Shown here: positions 39,538 to 52,868 of the stretch, piece after piece
Layout of the letters: each line of letters starts with the position of its first letter
Numbering within the stretch: the first letter of the stretch is position 1
DNA from: Paramecium sonneborni
Taxonomy: Eukaryota > Ciliophora > Oligohymenophorea > Peniculida > Parameciidae
Reading direction: 5' to 3'
Length of the DNA: 64,000 nucleotides
Assembly (NCBI GenBank): GCA_905182985.1
Contig: CAJJDN010000158.1
Span: 61,527-125,526 of the forward strand
Notes under the pieces: model-generated
The model's database searches: none
Seen by the model: the letters and a program-made list of their open reading frames with translations, nothing else
What the model was told of the DNA's origin: nothing
Program-made: the position numbers and the translations under genes

Positions 39538-40073
39538 TCAAAAGATGGGTCTTTTTGATCCTCGGTGATCATGAGTATATACTGTTAAATATTACATGTA
39601 ATCAATGATACTACCTAAAGTTTTTGGGTCTTGAATCTAAAAGTATATTTTTTATATAATACTCCATCAAATTGCATGTTAGTATCTAAAAACATTTTTT
39701 CTGGGTTTTATAAGAAATCCCATAATAATTTTCTTGTCCAATATAATCTTCTAGCTCTTAAATCCCATCCATAATTAGAAAACTTTTTGTTTGATCCTAA
39801 TCTTCTTAAGAATGCATTTCTCAAAGCTGGTCCTTAATCAAGATCACTATCTTTTGATAATATACATTATATAATACCTAAATCATGACAACCAGCACAT
39901 GCTTAACCATACATCTTCTTACCAAATTCAAGATCACCATTTGGAATGTCTACATCAATATCATCATCATTTGAACAATGAGGAGTTCTTTTAAATGTTG
40001 GTTCAGTAAATCCTCTTATTTCATAACCATTTCCACTCTCTGGATGAATCACTTTAGGTTTTCTCCAAGACAT
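39538..40073 (-). CDS. Class I cytochrome c
   Basis: Mitochondrial electron carrier between complexes III and IV. The 160-169 residue product has CAGCH (heme attachment), GPALRN, WTRKLLWDFLQNPEKM, and TNMQFDGI with the axial Met. A 26-base intron (39637-39662) is required. A further 27-base stretch (39851-39877, GTATTATATA... ending AAG) is probably also an intron; removing it keeps the frame and brings CHDL next to DSDLDQGP as in other cytochromes c. The protein carries a 60-residue N-terminal extension with no classic presequence, as cytochromes c usually lack one, and a basic C-terminal extension. Confidence 0.88.
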
Positions 40074-40292
40074 CTTTTAATTTATTATTAATATTCGACA
40101 ATTAAATGCTTATTTAAGATTTGAACTACTTTTATAAACAATAATCAAAAGAAACTATAAAAATTTTATAATCTTTTTATATATTTTCTAATTACAACTT
40201 AAAATTATATAAATTACATATTTATTCTTAGGTATTATTTTATATATACACACAATTCTATCTATTCCTATTATTTATACAATAATTCATTA

Positions 40293-42441
40293 TCAATCAA
40301 ATAATGATTCACCAACATTACATCTTTTTACTTATTATCCTTTACTTTATTCATCTTTCTCTAATCCTATTATTCTATTTTTACTATTCTATTTTATATT
40401 ATTTATTCTTTTATTTTTAACTTAATTTTCTTATTACTAATCCCTTTCTTATTCTAAATTATAATTCTAATTTTATATATCTATTCCTTATTATAAATTT
40501 CTTGTTTAATTTATTTACCCTTAATTGAATATTTCACTTTCTAATTAATTTTATTCATTTTCATCTTAATATTCTTGATTCAAAGCCTCTTTAAATCTAC
40601 GAATTTAGGTTGAACCAGAATCAGCATTTATAACTGTTCCAATAGTTTATATTTGATTTTCATTTGTTTAACAATTCACTTAATAATTATCGTCTAATTA
40701 TTCATTTTTTACTAATAATTCTTGAATCTAACTAATTTCATCATGAAAACCAAAACCTTATAAATTTGATTACTTTAATTTAATTACAGTATCCCTTCTA
40801 TATTCTAAATTAAATCTTATCTGTTCTAGAAATTATCTATGTTTCTATTAATTCTATAATTGATTCTAATAAACCTTTTAGAATTAAGCCTTTTCAATTA
40901 ATGCTTATTCTTTTAAATGTGTTAATAATTATTCTTATTGTTATTCATTTTATTAAAAGGTTAACTTTAAAAGATTGTTCTCATTGATCAATTATTAAAT
41001 TATATTTTTTTAATTAAGATTTTATATTTCCAAATTTTCTTGTTACACTTAATTTTCTATTTACATATTATAAAATTGTTCTGTCAATGTTTTATTTTGA
41101 TCTAACAATTATTAGATTTATTTTTCAAATTGCTAATCTCTTTTTGTGATAAAACTAAAGAATTCTTCATAATTATGAGGAAGTTCTTCAATAATATCTG
41201 ATTTATTCTCTTAAATATCTTAAACATTGTTTTATTCATGTTAGTGTTATTCCAATTTTTTTTAATAAATTTATTATTCAAAATATTATATATGTAAGTT
41301 ATTGCTTTCTTATTTTTAATCTTACAAATGATTTATTAAAGATGGTTGAAGATTTTAGTTTTATTAAATTGTTTATACTGCTGCAAATTCTGCTAGTTAA
41401 TGATCAATCTCTTAAATTTGATTTTATTTTTAAGCATCAATCAATTTTTATTCTTAAATTTAAAAACTACATTCATGATCATAATATTTTTATTCTTCTT
41501 CTTAAATTTGAGAATCTAAAATTTTAGTTTAAACATTTTCCTTAGTAACATCTTAAGGATCATCTTATAGGAATTCTTAATTTAATACATTATCAGAAGG
41601 TAATGGACTATTTACAAATTAATCTTCCTATTAATTATTTTTTTTAATTTCATTCATTTATAATTCTTCTATATTAGGAAAATCATTTCCTTCAACAAAA
41701 TCTCTTTATTTTTGATTATATTCAAAACTCTAAGAATGTAATAAATAAATATTACATAATCTATGAATTCTTCAAATTATTAAATTGGTTCTTCTTAAGG
41801 AGCAAAATAAATTTTATCTGTATCTGCAATTGTAGTTATTTGATCATTATTTTATTTTTGTTTTATTTCAGACTGTATTTCAGTATTATTATTTAATTCC
41901 TGTTAATTAAATTTTTATTCATTAAGTTATTTGTTTTATTCTTGTTATGTATTACCTTTTGAATCATCATATAATTCTTTAAGTTTTTCATTTGAATTTT
42001 AAGTAGTATCTTTATCCATTTATATTTTTTAAGTTAATATATTAGAGATATTCTTTTGAGGAATTTATCTATTATTTTGTTCTAAAAATAATTGTATTGA
42101 ATTTTCATTTAATTTAGACATATCAAAAGCCATTAATTCTAAAGGAGTCATAATTTTCTACAATAAAACTGATCGAATGAATTAGCCTAAATTTGTATTA
42201 ATTAAGTACCCTTAGTACCATTTAATCTAATTTTAACTGTATTTAATCTTGTTCTGTATTCTCTAGTATTTTCTCCACCTGATAAATTAAATGCAGCCTA
42301 TTCAAGTTCATTAGAAAATGATTATGCAATATCTGTTTGTATTTAATCATCTTCAAATATTTTAAACAATTCTGAAATTTAATTTTATCTAATCTTTTTA
42401 TCCTATTACAATCTATTAGCTATTCTTGTTTCTTAAATCAT
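40293..42441 (-). CDS. TFIIS-central-domain protein with long coiled coil
   Basis: About 699 residues. Residues 20-110 match the central (M) domain of transcription elongation factor TFIIS: LEQAAFNLSG, then EYRTRLNTVKIRLNGTKGQ, and IMTPLELMAFDMSKLNE, which parallels the LTPEELA segment. No zinc ribbon follows; instead a Gln/Glu/Asn-rich coiled coil fills the remaining 550 residues. TFIIS-M alone binds RNA polymerase II (as in PHF3/Bypass-of-Ess1-type proteins). Introns 42187-42209 and 41730-41755 (23 and 26 bases) give exactly 700 codons. A regulator of transcription rather than a cleavage factor is inferred. Confidence 0.7.
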
Positions 42442-42518
42442 TATTAAGGTTATTAATAAAAAAGAAAAATAAACTTAATTATTTTTATCAATCAAAAATA
42501 GTAAATAATAATTACTTT

Positions 42519-43254
42519 ATGGATTTTGAGTATTTTGAGAAATAAGATGATAATGATGATGATATGAATGTTGAATTTGATGAAGAAGATATAAAATATA
42601 ATTTAGAAGATTCAAAGAAGCCAATAGAAAAAGAATTGGATGATTCTGAAATTTAATAAATAGAAATGAAAATCAATAAGATGAAAGAAGAAGAATAATT
42701 TTTTGAAAATGATTCAGATGAGGAATGTAAATAGAGATTAACAAAGGTTAAAGAATGGAGAAGACATTTTGGAAATTATACTCCTTTGATATTCATAAAT
42801 GATGAACCAATCTTTGCTATAAGTCCATAATGGATAATAAATTTATTTGTAATAATGGGATTATTTATTATAACATATTTGTAATTTACAAAACCTAAAC
42901 AAAAGACCATTTAATATTGCATAACAATAATATTAAATGTTTTAGAATTACTTGGATATGTAATTGCTGCTCTAATAAATCCTGGAATTAACACAGCCCT
43001 TTAAGAAACTCTAAATAAACATAATGATTGCCAAGTATATAATTGCGATTAATGATTTTAAGATTTGTGAAATAGTTCATTATAGAAAAGACACTTATCA
43101 TTGTGAAACTTGTAATGTATGTATAAGAGAGTTTCATCATCATAGTGTATTTTTAGGAAGATGTATTGGATAAGGCAATTTATTTTATTATTACCTCAGC
43201 ATATTATTCTTGCCCTTGTTCTTAATAAATCTTATAGTTTTATATGTGTTTTGA
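42519..43254 (+). CDS. DHHC-family protein with HHHS in place of DHHC
   Basis: About 235 residues: an acidic N-terminus, two membrane spans (around residues 100-160), a Cys-rich domain (YHCETCNVCIREF), then FHHHSVFLGRCIGQGN and a further hydrophobic segment. In palmitoyltransferases the motif is DHHC, whose Cys carries the acyl group; here Asp is His and Cys is Ser. One of the usual zinc Cys (after ICE) is also missing. Intron 43035-43062 (28 bases, ending AAG) is needed to avoid a TGA. The protein stops after the third span, one fewer than usual. Probably inactive as an acyltransferase. Confidence 0.8.
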
Positions 43255-43285
43255 ATTTAACAGTAAAACAATACATTTATATATT

Positions 43286-44017
43286 TCATTTAAGCTTTTA
43301 TGATTATGGTCTAATTCTGAATCCTTGACTAGTTACAGCTCTTTAGGCACTTCCACTTCTTTTTTAGCTCTTCCATTATACATTTGTTTAAAATGCAATT
43401 TTTAATTATGTTTCAACTTCTATATCAAATGCTTTTGGATTATCTTTTGCAAATGGAGGCTTATATATTCCTGGTTAAGACTTTGTTGATGTTAAATGAT
43501 GTAAATTTGTTGCTAATTTCATAAATTCTTATTTTGCGGCTTATTCATGTCTGATTTTCTCTTCTTCTCTTTCTTACTCTGCCTTTTATCTTAATTCTTA
43601 TAAAAAGTTTTGATTCTTTATATTCATTTATTCAAGTTACTTCTTTCTTAAATAGAAATCGTGAACATATTTTCTATAAATATATCCTCTAAAATATCTT
43701 TATATTGTTTATGCTTAATGAGAAAGATAAATTATCTAAAATTAATATCACACAATTGTTGATACATTTCTCTTATTTTTGCATTCACTTAATCTCTATT
43801 TTACTAATTATCTAGCCAAATATGCTCTACAATATTTTTGAATTGTAATTGTTGCATTTTGATTCTTTTTGTAAGATTTATGTAACACATACATTCGATA
43901 ATAAGACTGTATTTTTGTAGCCTATTTATTATCAATATCATAATTATTCTCCATCTATTCCACTTACTCATAATATAGTTCTACTATATTTTATAAGAGT
44001 TTCCTTTTATTAAACAT
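43286..44017 (-). CDS. SPATA17: SPATA17-like IQ-motif axonemal protein
   Basis: About 233 residues with three IQ motifs (KIQSYYRMYVLHKSYKK, TIQKYCRAYLARQLV, TIQRYFRGYIYRKYV) that should bind calmodulin. They are followed by a charged helix and the block HHLTSTKSQPGIYKPPF, which matches the conserved LL-STK-PG-Y-PPF segment of SPATA17, a protein of motile cilia and sperm flagella. Human SPATA17 is longer (361 residues) but shares the order. One 30-base intron (43736-43765) gives 234 exact codons; an 18-base alternative within it is equally in frame. Likely ciliary. Confidence 0.8.
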
Positions 44018-44108
44018 TTTATATATATTTATATATTTATATTTATTCAATTAATTATGTATTTATTCACTTATAATAAGATTAAATTTTAATTATAAAT
44101 AATTAACA

Positions 44109-45243
44109 ATGCTTCCTAATTTAAGAAATCTCTAAAAAAATAGACCCACTGCTACAACTCCTGATATTTCATAAAAGAGAATGCTTTAACAAAAAAGTGA
44201 ACATCACGATGTTTATTCTCTAAAATCTTAAATCGAATCTTTATAAAAACAACTAGAATATGTTTAAAGTAATAAATCATTTGTAATGAAGATAACTTCT
44301 CAATCTTCATGTACATAATGTTTAAAATTTAAAGTAAGAATGTATTCTTATTTCTCAGCAATAATTAGATCTTTAATAACTTAATGAAAAAATTACTAAA
44401 AGAAATTATGATTAAAAAATCGATGAATTACAAAAACAATCTCTAAAGGTTATTTTTACTAAAGGAAAATCTATTGAAGCAGAAACAAGATATGATGATT
44501 TACTATTTAAATTGAAATAAATTTATTAATATGAACTTCTAATTGCTGAAGATAACTCAATTAATATAAATAATATTGATAAAATTTAATTTTCATATAA
44601 GAACTCTTAAGAACAGAATCATTAATCTATTTAACAATTATTATCTTAACTTGAAGAATAAGATTAAATTATAAAAAAACAATCCATGTTAATCAAAAAT
44701 ACAAATTCATAAATTGAACAATAAAACAGTGTAATTTTGAATCTTCAAAATTAATTAGATAATCTTAAAAAACAATTCAAAGATCGCTAAGAATAAAATA
44801 AAAAGACTTTATAAACATTACCAAATGATATTTCATCTCCAAAATAACATACTGATACTCAACAACAAGATAAATCTCTCTTATAATAATTATTATTTTA
44901 AAATTAATCTCTGAAAGAAAAATTAATTTAATAAAATCATTAGATTGATAAATCTGCTTAAGAAAATTAAATATAAAAGCATTTATTGAGAATTGAAGTC
45001 TTAGAGACTGAACTTAAATTAAGTCTTCGTTGTTGTAGATGTTAAAATTTATTTGAAAAACCCAGAACTTATATTCCTTGTGGACATTCATGTTGTGAAA
45101 AATGTTATAAATATAAATGTGATTCTTGTGATACAGAAGCTGTTTATAGAAATAGATAATTTGATGAATTAATTAGAGTATATTACATTATTAGGGATAC
45201 CAAAACATTCATTTAAGAATGCCTTTTGAGATTGTAAGGTTGA
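44109..45243 (+). CDS. Coiled-coil RING-finger protein
   Basis: About 369 residues. The first 280 form a Gln/Lys-rich coiled coil. The C-terminus is a RING-like domain: CCRCQNLF, IPCGHSCCEKC, then CDSC, giving the Cys/His ligand order of a C3HC4 finger in a compact version. E3 ubiquitin ligase activity is the usual role. One 25-base intron (44334-44358, ending CAG). The stop TGA 45241-45243 follows a short tail of about 30 residues after the RING. Confidence 0.8.
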
Positions 45244-45347
45244 TGATAAATTTATTTATTCTAATCTAAAGATATAATATATATAAATCCTAAAAATAAT
45301 TTCAATATTTAATCATAATTATAATTTTATAATTGTTAGTTAATATT

Positions 45348-46968
45348 ATGTTAGCGTCTACAAATAATACACCAAAAAATAATAAAAAAGAAAAAACTAC
45401 AAATAATGAGGAATAAAGAACAATAGAGAGGCTTAGATTTCTTTTGAAAAATGCCATATAAGTATACTAAAAAATATAATAATAAATCTAGCTTAATGAT
45501 GAATTGGAAAAGAAGAATGCTTTGTTGCAATATAGAATAGAACAATAATAAAATTAATCTTAATAATCAATTTAATAAGAAGATTACAAATAATAGCTTG
45601 TTAAAGTTTAATAACAACTTTTAGAAGTATAATAGGAGAATTAGTAGCTATAATTAAGTTTAAGAAATATCAAATAAACAGGTATAATTTATATGGTATG
45701 ATATTAAGGAAATTAAAATGTATAAAATAATAACAAAAAATTTGAGTTGATTCTGTAGGATTGTGCAGTGTCTTAGATAGAGAAACAATTTTATGATTAC
45801 TTTGAAAAATCATCATCAATTCTTTAGGAGCAAATTATTTTGGAATTATAGAATAGATTAGAACATTATTAAACAAAATATTAAATAGTAGAGATTCATA
45901 AAGTTACAAGCTTTACAAATTAGGATAAAACTAAATGTATTGAATCATAGTAGAGAGAAATTGATATACTTGAGTAAAAATTAAGTAATAGTGAAAAAGA
46001 ACTTAATGATTTAAAACGTATAAAAGATTAATAGAATTATTATAGGTGTTCTAGAATCATATTAATAATAATAGTCAATGAAATAAAGTTAATAAGTTAA
46101 TGACTTTTTCAATTCAAATTAATTTGAAATCTTTACTTCTAGACTTAATAATAGTCAAGGAATGGATGAATGTTTGAGTACTGATAAAAGATGGATAGAT
46201 ATTGATAATAATTAACTTAATTAACTTAAGATAGATGATACAAAAATATTTCAGTATTAAAAGATTATTGATAATTAATAAATTGAGATTGAAAATCTTA
46301 ACAATAAAGTATCAAGTTTATCATAAGTATGAATGAATAAATAGTTATAGAAAAAAAACCAATTAAAATTATAAAATTAAGAACTTTCAACAGTTTTATA
46401 TTAATAAGCAGAAACCTGTTAAAGAATTATATCCAATTTACAAACGAAAGTTGAGAAATAACTACTTTAGATATAGTATTATGCTTCAATGCATTAAATG
46501 AGATCTAAATTATTTTAAGTATATATTTGCAACCTATTTTACAGTAGTAATCCTCTTAACATAATTTATAGAGCAGTTAAAAAATAGATTAAAGAAAAAA
46601 GTTTACTTATCATTCTCCAAATACTAATAATAGTTCTCCTGTTTCTTTAGCTAAATCTTAAAATTATAATAGATCATTTAAAAAAGTAATATTATACAAT
46701 AAATATTTAATAGCAAGATTCTTTTAATGATTAAACTACATGGATAATCAAGACTACAGATGCATCTTTGGTTAAAAAAATAGATAAAAAGGATTCTTAA
46801 TCAGAAAGTACAACTGATTAGGTTCCAAAACCAACTAAATTGTCAACACATTTATAAGAAGTGAAGAAATCATTAGATTAGATGTAAAATGGTATTTGCC
46901 CATAAAAATTTTTAAAAGGATATTATTTTATATAAAATAAACCAATTTTAACTTTAGAAGATTTTTGA
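45348..46968 (+). CDS. Coiled-coil protein (about 497 aa)
   Basis: Five introns (45682-45708, 46018-46045, 46327-46344, 46519-46544, 46686-46713; 27, 28, 18, 26 and 28 bases) join seven frame segments into one frame from ATG 45348 to TGA 46966-46968. Most of the product is coiled coil rich in Gln, Lys, Glu and Leu; the last 150 residues are Ser/Thr/Lys-rich. The 18-base intron could also be 24 bases; both keep the frame. No known domain. Confidence 0.75.
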
Positions 46969-47142
46969 AATTGTTACAATCAACTTATACATGTCTAAAT
47001 ACTTAAATAATTATATTATAAATATATTATATCTCAACACATTTATATAATTATTCCATTCTTAATTCTTTAATTTCTACTATTTTGTTATTTTAGATCT
47101 TTAAATATTCTTGAATGAATAAATCTAATTTTGTATGATGTT

Positions 47143-48340
47143 TCAAGTTTATTCCGTCTTAATTTCTAATAAATTGACCATCATAAAATTCTCCATTTTC
47201 TAATCCAACAATTCTAATTTGAATTCATTATTCTTAATAATTTTTTTAGATAAATCATTTTTTGTAAGTAAACATGATATTAATTCTTCAATATATTATA
47301 GATATATATCTTTTAAAATATTTTAGCCAACCAAAAAAGCCTAAATTTGAATGAGTATCCCAATTAGCATAGGAAGGTATTTAAAGTTTGATACAATTAA
47401 TCAATAGTTCTTATAAGTATGATATTGACATTCTTCAATTATTTTTCAATAGTGTAATTATGATTGGCTAAATAATAATAGAGTTTATCTAATCATTCTT
47501 AAAATCTGAGAAAAGTTTAAGATATAATAAATATGGTTTTTGCGAAGTGTTAAATAATTTTAAAGATAAATTTATCAATATCTGTAAGTTTTTCTAATAG
47601 AGCATATTAATATGGTATAAATAATTTATTTTTATCAATTTTCTCTAAAATCTATTAACTAAATTCTTCTAGAGGTAATTTCTTTTTAACTTTTTCAATA
47701 TTATCTAAAAATCTAACATCTGTATTTATAATTTAAAGATGAGAATGAATTAGAAAATGAGATATTACCTAAAATAATATCTTAGACTACAAAAAAGAGA
47801 ATCTTATTATACACCCTAAAATATAATTAAATTCTCATTCAATACTTATAAGTTATAATTAGTTAAGGTCGAACTCAATCTTTCTAAACATAAATCAAAA
47901 ATTTATGAATTCGTCATCTTTCAATAATCTTAACAAATCATTTTTAAAGCTGTATAGGCCATTTTTCAATATTTTCATCGATTTTTATTGTTGGAACAAA
48001 TAGTTTTATATTTTACATCTATAATAAATATAGTTTTAATTCCTTAAAACCTTATCAATCACAATATGCTCTCATGTGATCTTTTGTTATTACAAATATT
48101 TTCTCGCTTAATTTATTATCTAAATATTCATTTATTTCAATTTCAATTCCCTTATAAAACTATAACTAAGATATATCCAATTCATCGATTGTTTATATTC
48201 ATAATTCTCTTTTGAATCTATTCCATTTATTTTTAATAATCCTATAATATTGTATCTAACAAATCTTCTCTATCTTTATATCTTATAAAATGAATCATAT
48301 TAATAAGGTTTTCTCTAATCTTTAAAAAAATTTAAACATG
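47143..48340 (-). pseudogene. Degenerate helical-repeat-like gene
   Basis: The minus strand has several coding-looking peptides in different frames: KIDENIEKWPIQ, LPLEEFSQQILEKIDKNKLF, YANWDTHSNLGFF, IYLQYIEELISCLLTKNDL, LENGEFYDGQFIRNQDG. Some frame changes can be explained by small introns (for example one joining GFF to DIYLQ). TGA codons remain, including 47493-47495 in RFQE/LDKLYYYL and two near 48,000. No model without a stop could be built. It may be a pseudogene or a gene with assembly errors. Helix-rich, no family recognised; boundaries are approximate. Confidence 0.4.
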
Positions 48341-48362
48341 ATAATAATAATTATATATATAA

Positions 48363-50179
48363 TCAAAAAGAAAAAATGTTAATAAAATCTGGAAATGATA
48401 CCTTCCCATCTCTATCAGTATCCAATCTATTAAAAAGTAATTCTAAATCTTCTAATTCTGGTTACACCTCTTCTTTATACAAAAATGAATCAAGCTAAAA
48501 AATATTTATTTATTTTATTCTTACATCTTTTAAGCTAATTTCATTATCACAAGAATCTTCATCAATCATCATGAACAAATATTTTATGTCATATTATTAA
48601 TTATGTTTTATTTCCTAAATGATTTACTCTAGAAACTATTCTCTTTAATATATTTTTTCAAACAGTAGAGAGAGTAATTAATTTATTCTTCCTTAAATTA
48701 AGTATTTCTCATTTAAAATTTACTTTTTACTAAATTATTGTTCCTAAATTGACAAAGGTTATAATAATTAAATAAATTAATTTAATTTGATTCTACCATC
48801 TGAAGATATCTTCTTCAATATAAGTTAAAGATTTTATTTATTAATAAATTATTCTAGATCTTCAGCAACTAAGTATCCAATTTCCTTTTTATCTAAAACT
48901 CTAAATACATTATAGATGGAAAAATCAGAACTAGTGTATAAATTGAATTTAATATTTTCGATTTCTTTTTCAAAGTTCATTAATTTAATTAATATATCTT
49001 TTAAAAATTAAGAAGGATTAAAGAATTTCTTATTATTTTTTTTAGGTGATTATTTAGTATTATTTTTTTGAGGAAGTTTTTAAGTAGATTTCTTAATTGT
49101 AGAGTTATCAAAATTTAAATGTTGTTTTTAGACTTTGAATAATTACATTTAAGCTCTCAATTCTGTTTTTTAATCAATATATTTTTTATTTTATGTATTG
49201 GGAGTTTTAAATATATAGCTAGAATTAAGATTTTAAGTCTTACAAGTCTTAGAACTTTCAACAAAACTAACTGATCTTTGATTATCAAATTCCTTTTTTG
49301 GTGATTCACCTGTTTATTTTAAGATAGAATTTAATTTTTTAATAGGAGTTGTTTATGGTTTATTTTATCTGTTTGATTGTTAAGATTATAGTTATTTTTA
49401 TTAGTTTTTTTCTTTGAAATTATTTAGATAAGATTTTTCTTTAATGGGTGTTTTGAATTCTTTAGGATGAATAACTCTTTTTTTAAAGTATTTCATAAAT
49501 TCTAATTTATCAATAACTCCATCATTTAGAAGATCGAATCTTTTGAAGAGTGATTGAAGTTCATGTGGATATATAATAATGGCTGAATGTTAAAAGAGAT
49601 CCTTAAAGTTAGAAATCATTAAGATTTATGAATTTTATGAATCTATAAATTCAAAACAAGTAGAGGGACTAAAATCTGAAGAATCTTATAGTTTTTAAAT
49701 GAATGAGGAGGTATTTTACATTGCTTAAATTTCATAATTGATTAATTTTCCTAGTGTATAAGATATCTTTTGGTCTAAATGAGGATGATCAACATTTTAG
49801 AGTGCAATTTTTTATCTTAAGGTAACATTATTTTGAGGTAAACAAATTCTTAGAAATCTAAAATGATAATAGAAAATATTTACTATGAATAGAGTAAAAA
49901 TCCTTTAGACTCTTCATCATATAAATCAATAAATTGTATACATCCTTGTAAATTGTGAACAAAACCATTGTCTTCTAGAAATAGTAATAGATCTGGAGGT
50001 TCTATTTGACCTTTAGGATTAATGGAGATTCCATCAATGTGTTTAAAAATGAATAATGGATGAAAAAGATTGTGTTCACAAAGGAGATTTCTAATAATTT
50101 CTATTTCAGATTCTAATTTTGCTAAATACAAAAAGTATTCACATAACCTATTAAGTGTTTAAGGGGTTAATTATGGCAT
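48363..50179 (-). CDS. Multi-EF-hand calcium-binding protein (about 586 aa)
   Basis: ATG 50179 to TGA 48363-48365 with introns 49858-49883 and probably 48495-48524 (26 and 30 bases). The clearest EF-hand is the C-terminal RLDTDRDGKVSFPDFI; a second, RFDLLNDGVIDKLEFMKYF, lies mid-protein, and weaker degenerate ones occur at VFRVLDKKEIGYL and MMIDEDSCDNEISL. A Lys/Gln/Asn/Thr-rich linker of 150 residues separates the halves. It is a likely cytosolic or ciliary calcium sensor of the calmodulin-like/centrin-associated kind. Confidence 0.85.
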
Positions 50180-50254
50180 TAACAGACAACAATTATAAAT
50201 AAAATATAATAATAAGTATTTTAATTATTTTAGTTACATAATGGGTAATGGTCA

Positions 50255-51573
<1,319 letters not shown>

Positions 51574-51761
51574 AAAAAACGATAAATTTTATATTGAATT
51601 TTATATAAAGTTCTGTTAATTTGAATTATACAATTCTTAAGTTTTATTTTATTCGAATACAAAATGTAATAGAGATGAGAGAAAGAAGGTATACATATAT
51701 ATGTGTTAAAGATAAATTTTGTTTTATATCAAATTTAAATATCTTTAATTAATTAAATAAA

Positions 51762-52822
51762 ATGCTTGGATCATACAAGAGATATTGGGAGCCATCTCTT
51801 ACAGAAGTTGTTGGTCTTTCAGTGCCAGTGGGTGCTATTACCACTTTCCTTACTTAACCATTAGGTAAGACATGATTTATTTATACACAGAATTTGTTAA
51901 AACTAGAATCTAAGTTAGAACAGAAGGAATTGGTTTGAGATAACTAAAAAATGAATTGGGAGTAAATCCATGGAGAATATTTAGAGAAATTCATGAAACT
52001 GGAGGTGGCTTAAGTCATTTTTATTATGGATTTGACGCAGCATTATACAGTAGATTGGGTTATCTCTTTATTAGAAACTTTTTGTATCAAATATTTAAAC
52101 TTTTAGATATAAAGCAATATACGATTAAGTTAAACCAGTCAAACCATTCAATGATTTGACACTTAGAGAAAAGGCTGTTCTTTCCGGATCTGTTGGAGCA
52201 TTTGCTGCTTTTGTTACATCTCCATTTGAATTAGCATAAGTTAGAATGATTGCAGATGGTGGTCTTCCATAATCAATTAGAAGAAATTATACCTCTGCTT
52301 TTGATGCCATCAATAGAATCTAAGTAGAAGAAGGTATTCATTTTATACAATTATTCAAATAGGAGGAAGCAGAGCATTATTTAGAGGAGCTTTTGCACAT
52401 GTTGTTAAATTAGCAGCTTTGAATATTTCTTTAACAGGACCATATGATTACATGAAGGAAAAAATTTGGTTGGTTTTTGGAGATTTTGGATTCAACCATT
52501 TCCTTGCATTAACTTGGGCTTCATTCTGGGCTACACTTTTCACTTTACCATTAGATAATGTTTAAACCAGAGTTCTTAAAGCTTTCCCTGATCCATCTAA
52601 AAACAGGTAAAATAAAAATCTTTAAAATTTAGATTAAATTACTAAAATTATTTAGATGTCTTTAAGCAAATCTACTTTTATGAAAGAATTCATGGATTCT
52701 ATGCAGGTGCTATTCCTTATTATGGTAAAATGTTCTTAACTGCTTGGTTAACATGTACCTTAGTCAATGGAGTTATGGATAGTCAAAAGAGAGCTGCAGG
52801 ATTAGAAGAATGGCAAATTTGA
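51762..52822 (+). CDS. Mitochondrial carrier, oxoglutarate/malate type
   Basis: About 318 residues, three tandem repeats with PX[DE]xx signatures: TQPLEFVKTRIQ, TSPFELAQVRMIADGG and TLPLDNVQTRV. The VRMIADGGLP segment is close to the IRMTADGRLP of the 2-oxoglutarate/malate carrier, which exchanges dicarboxylates across the inner membrane. Four introns (51865-51890, 52084-52106, 52334-52362, 52607-52632; 26, 23, 29 and 26 bases) restore 319 exact codons. The second signature has Gln in place of the usual Lys/Arg, tolerated in the family. Assignment to the dicarboxylate branch is likely, not proven. Confidence 0.9.
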
Positions 52823-52868
52823 TTTATTATAAAATCAAACACAATTATCATAATAATTCTTCTATTTT

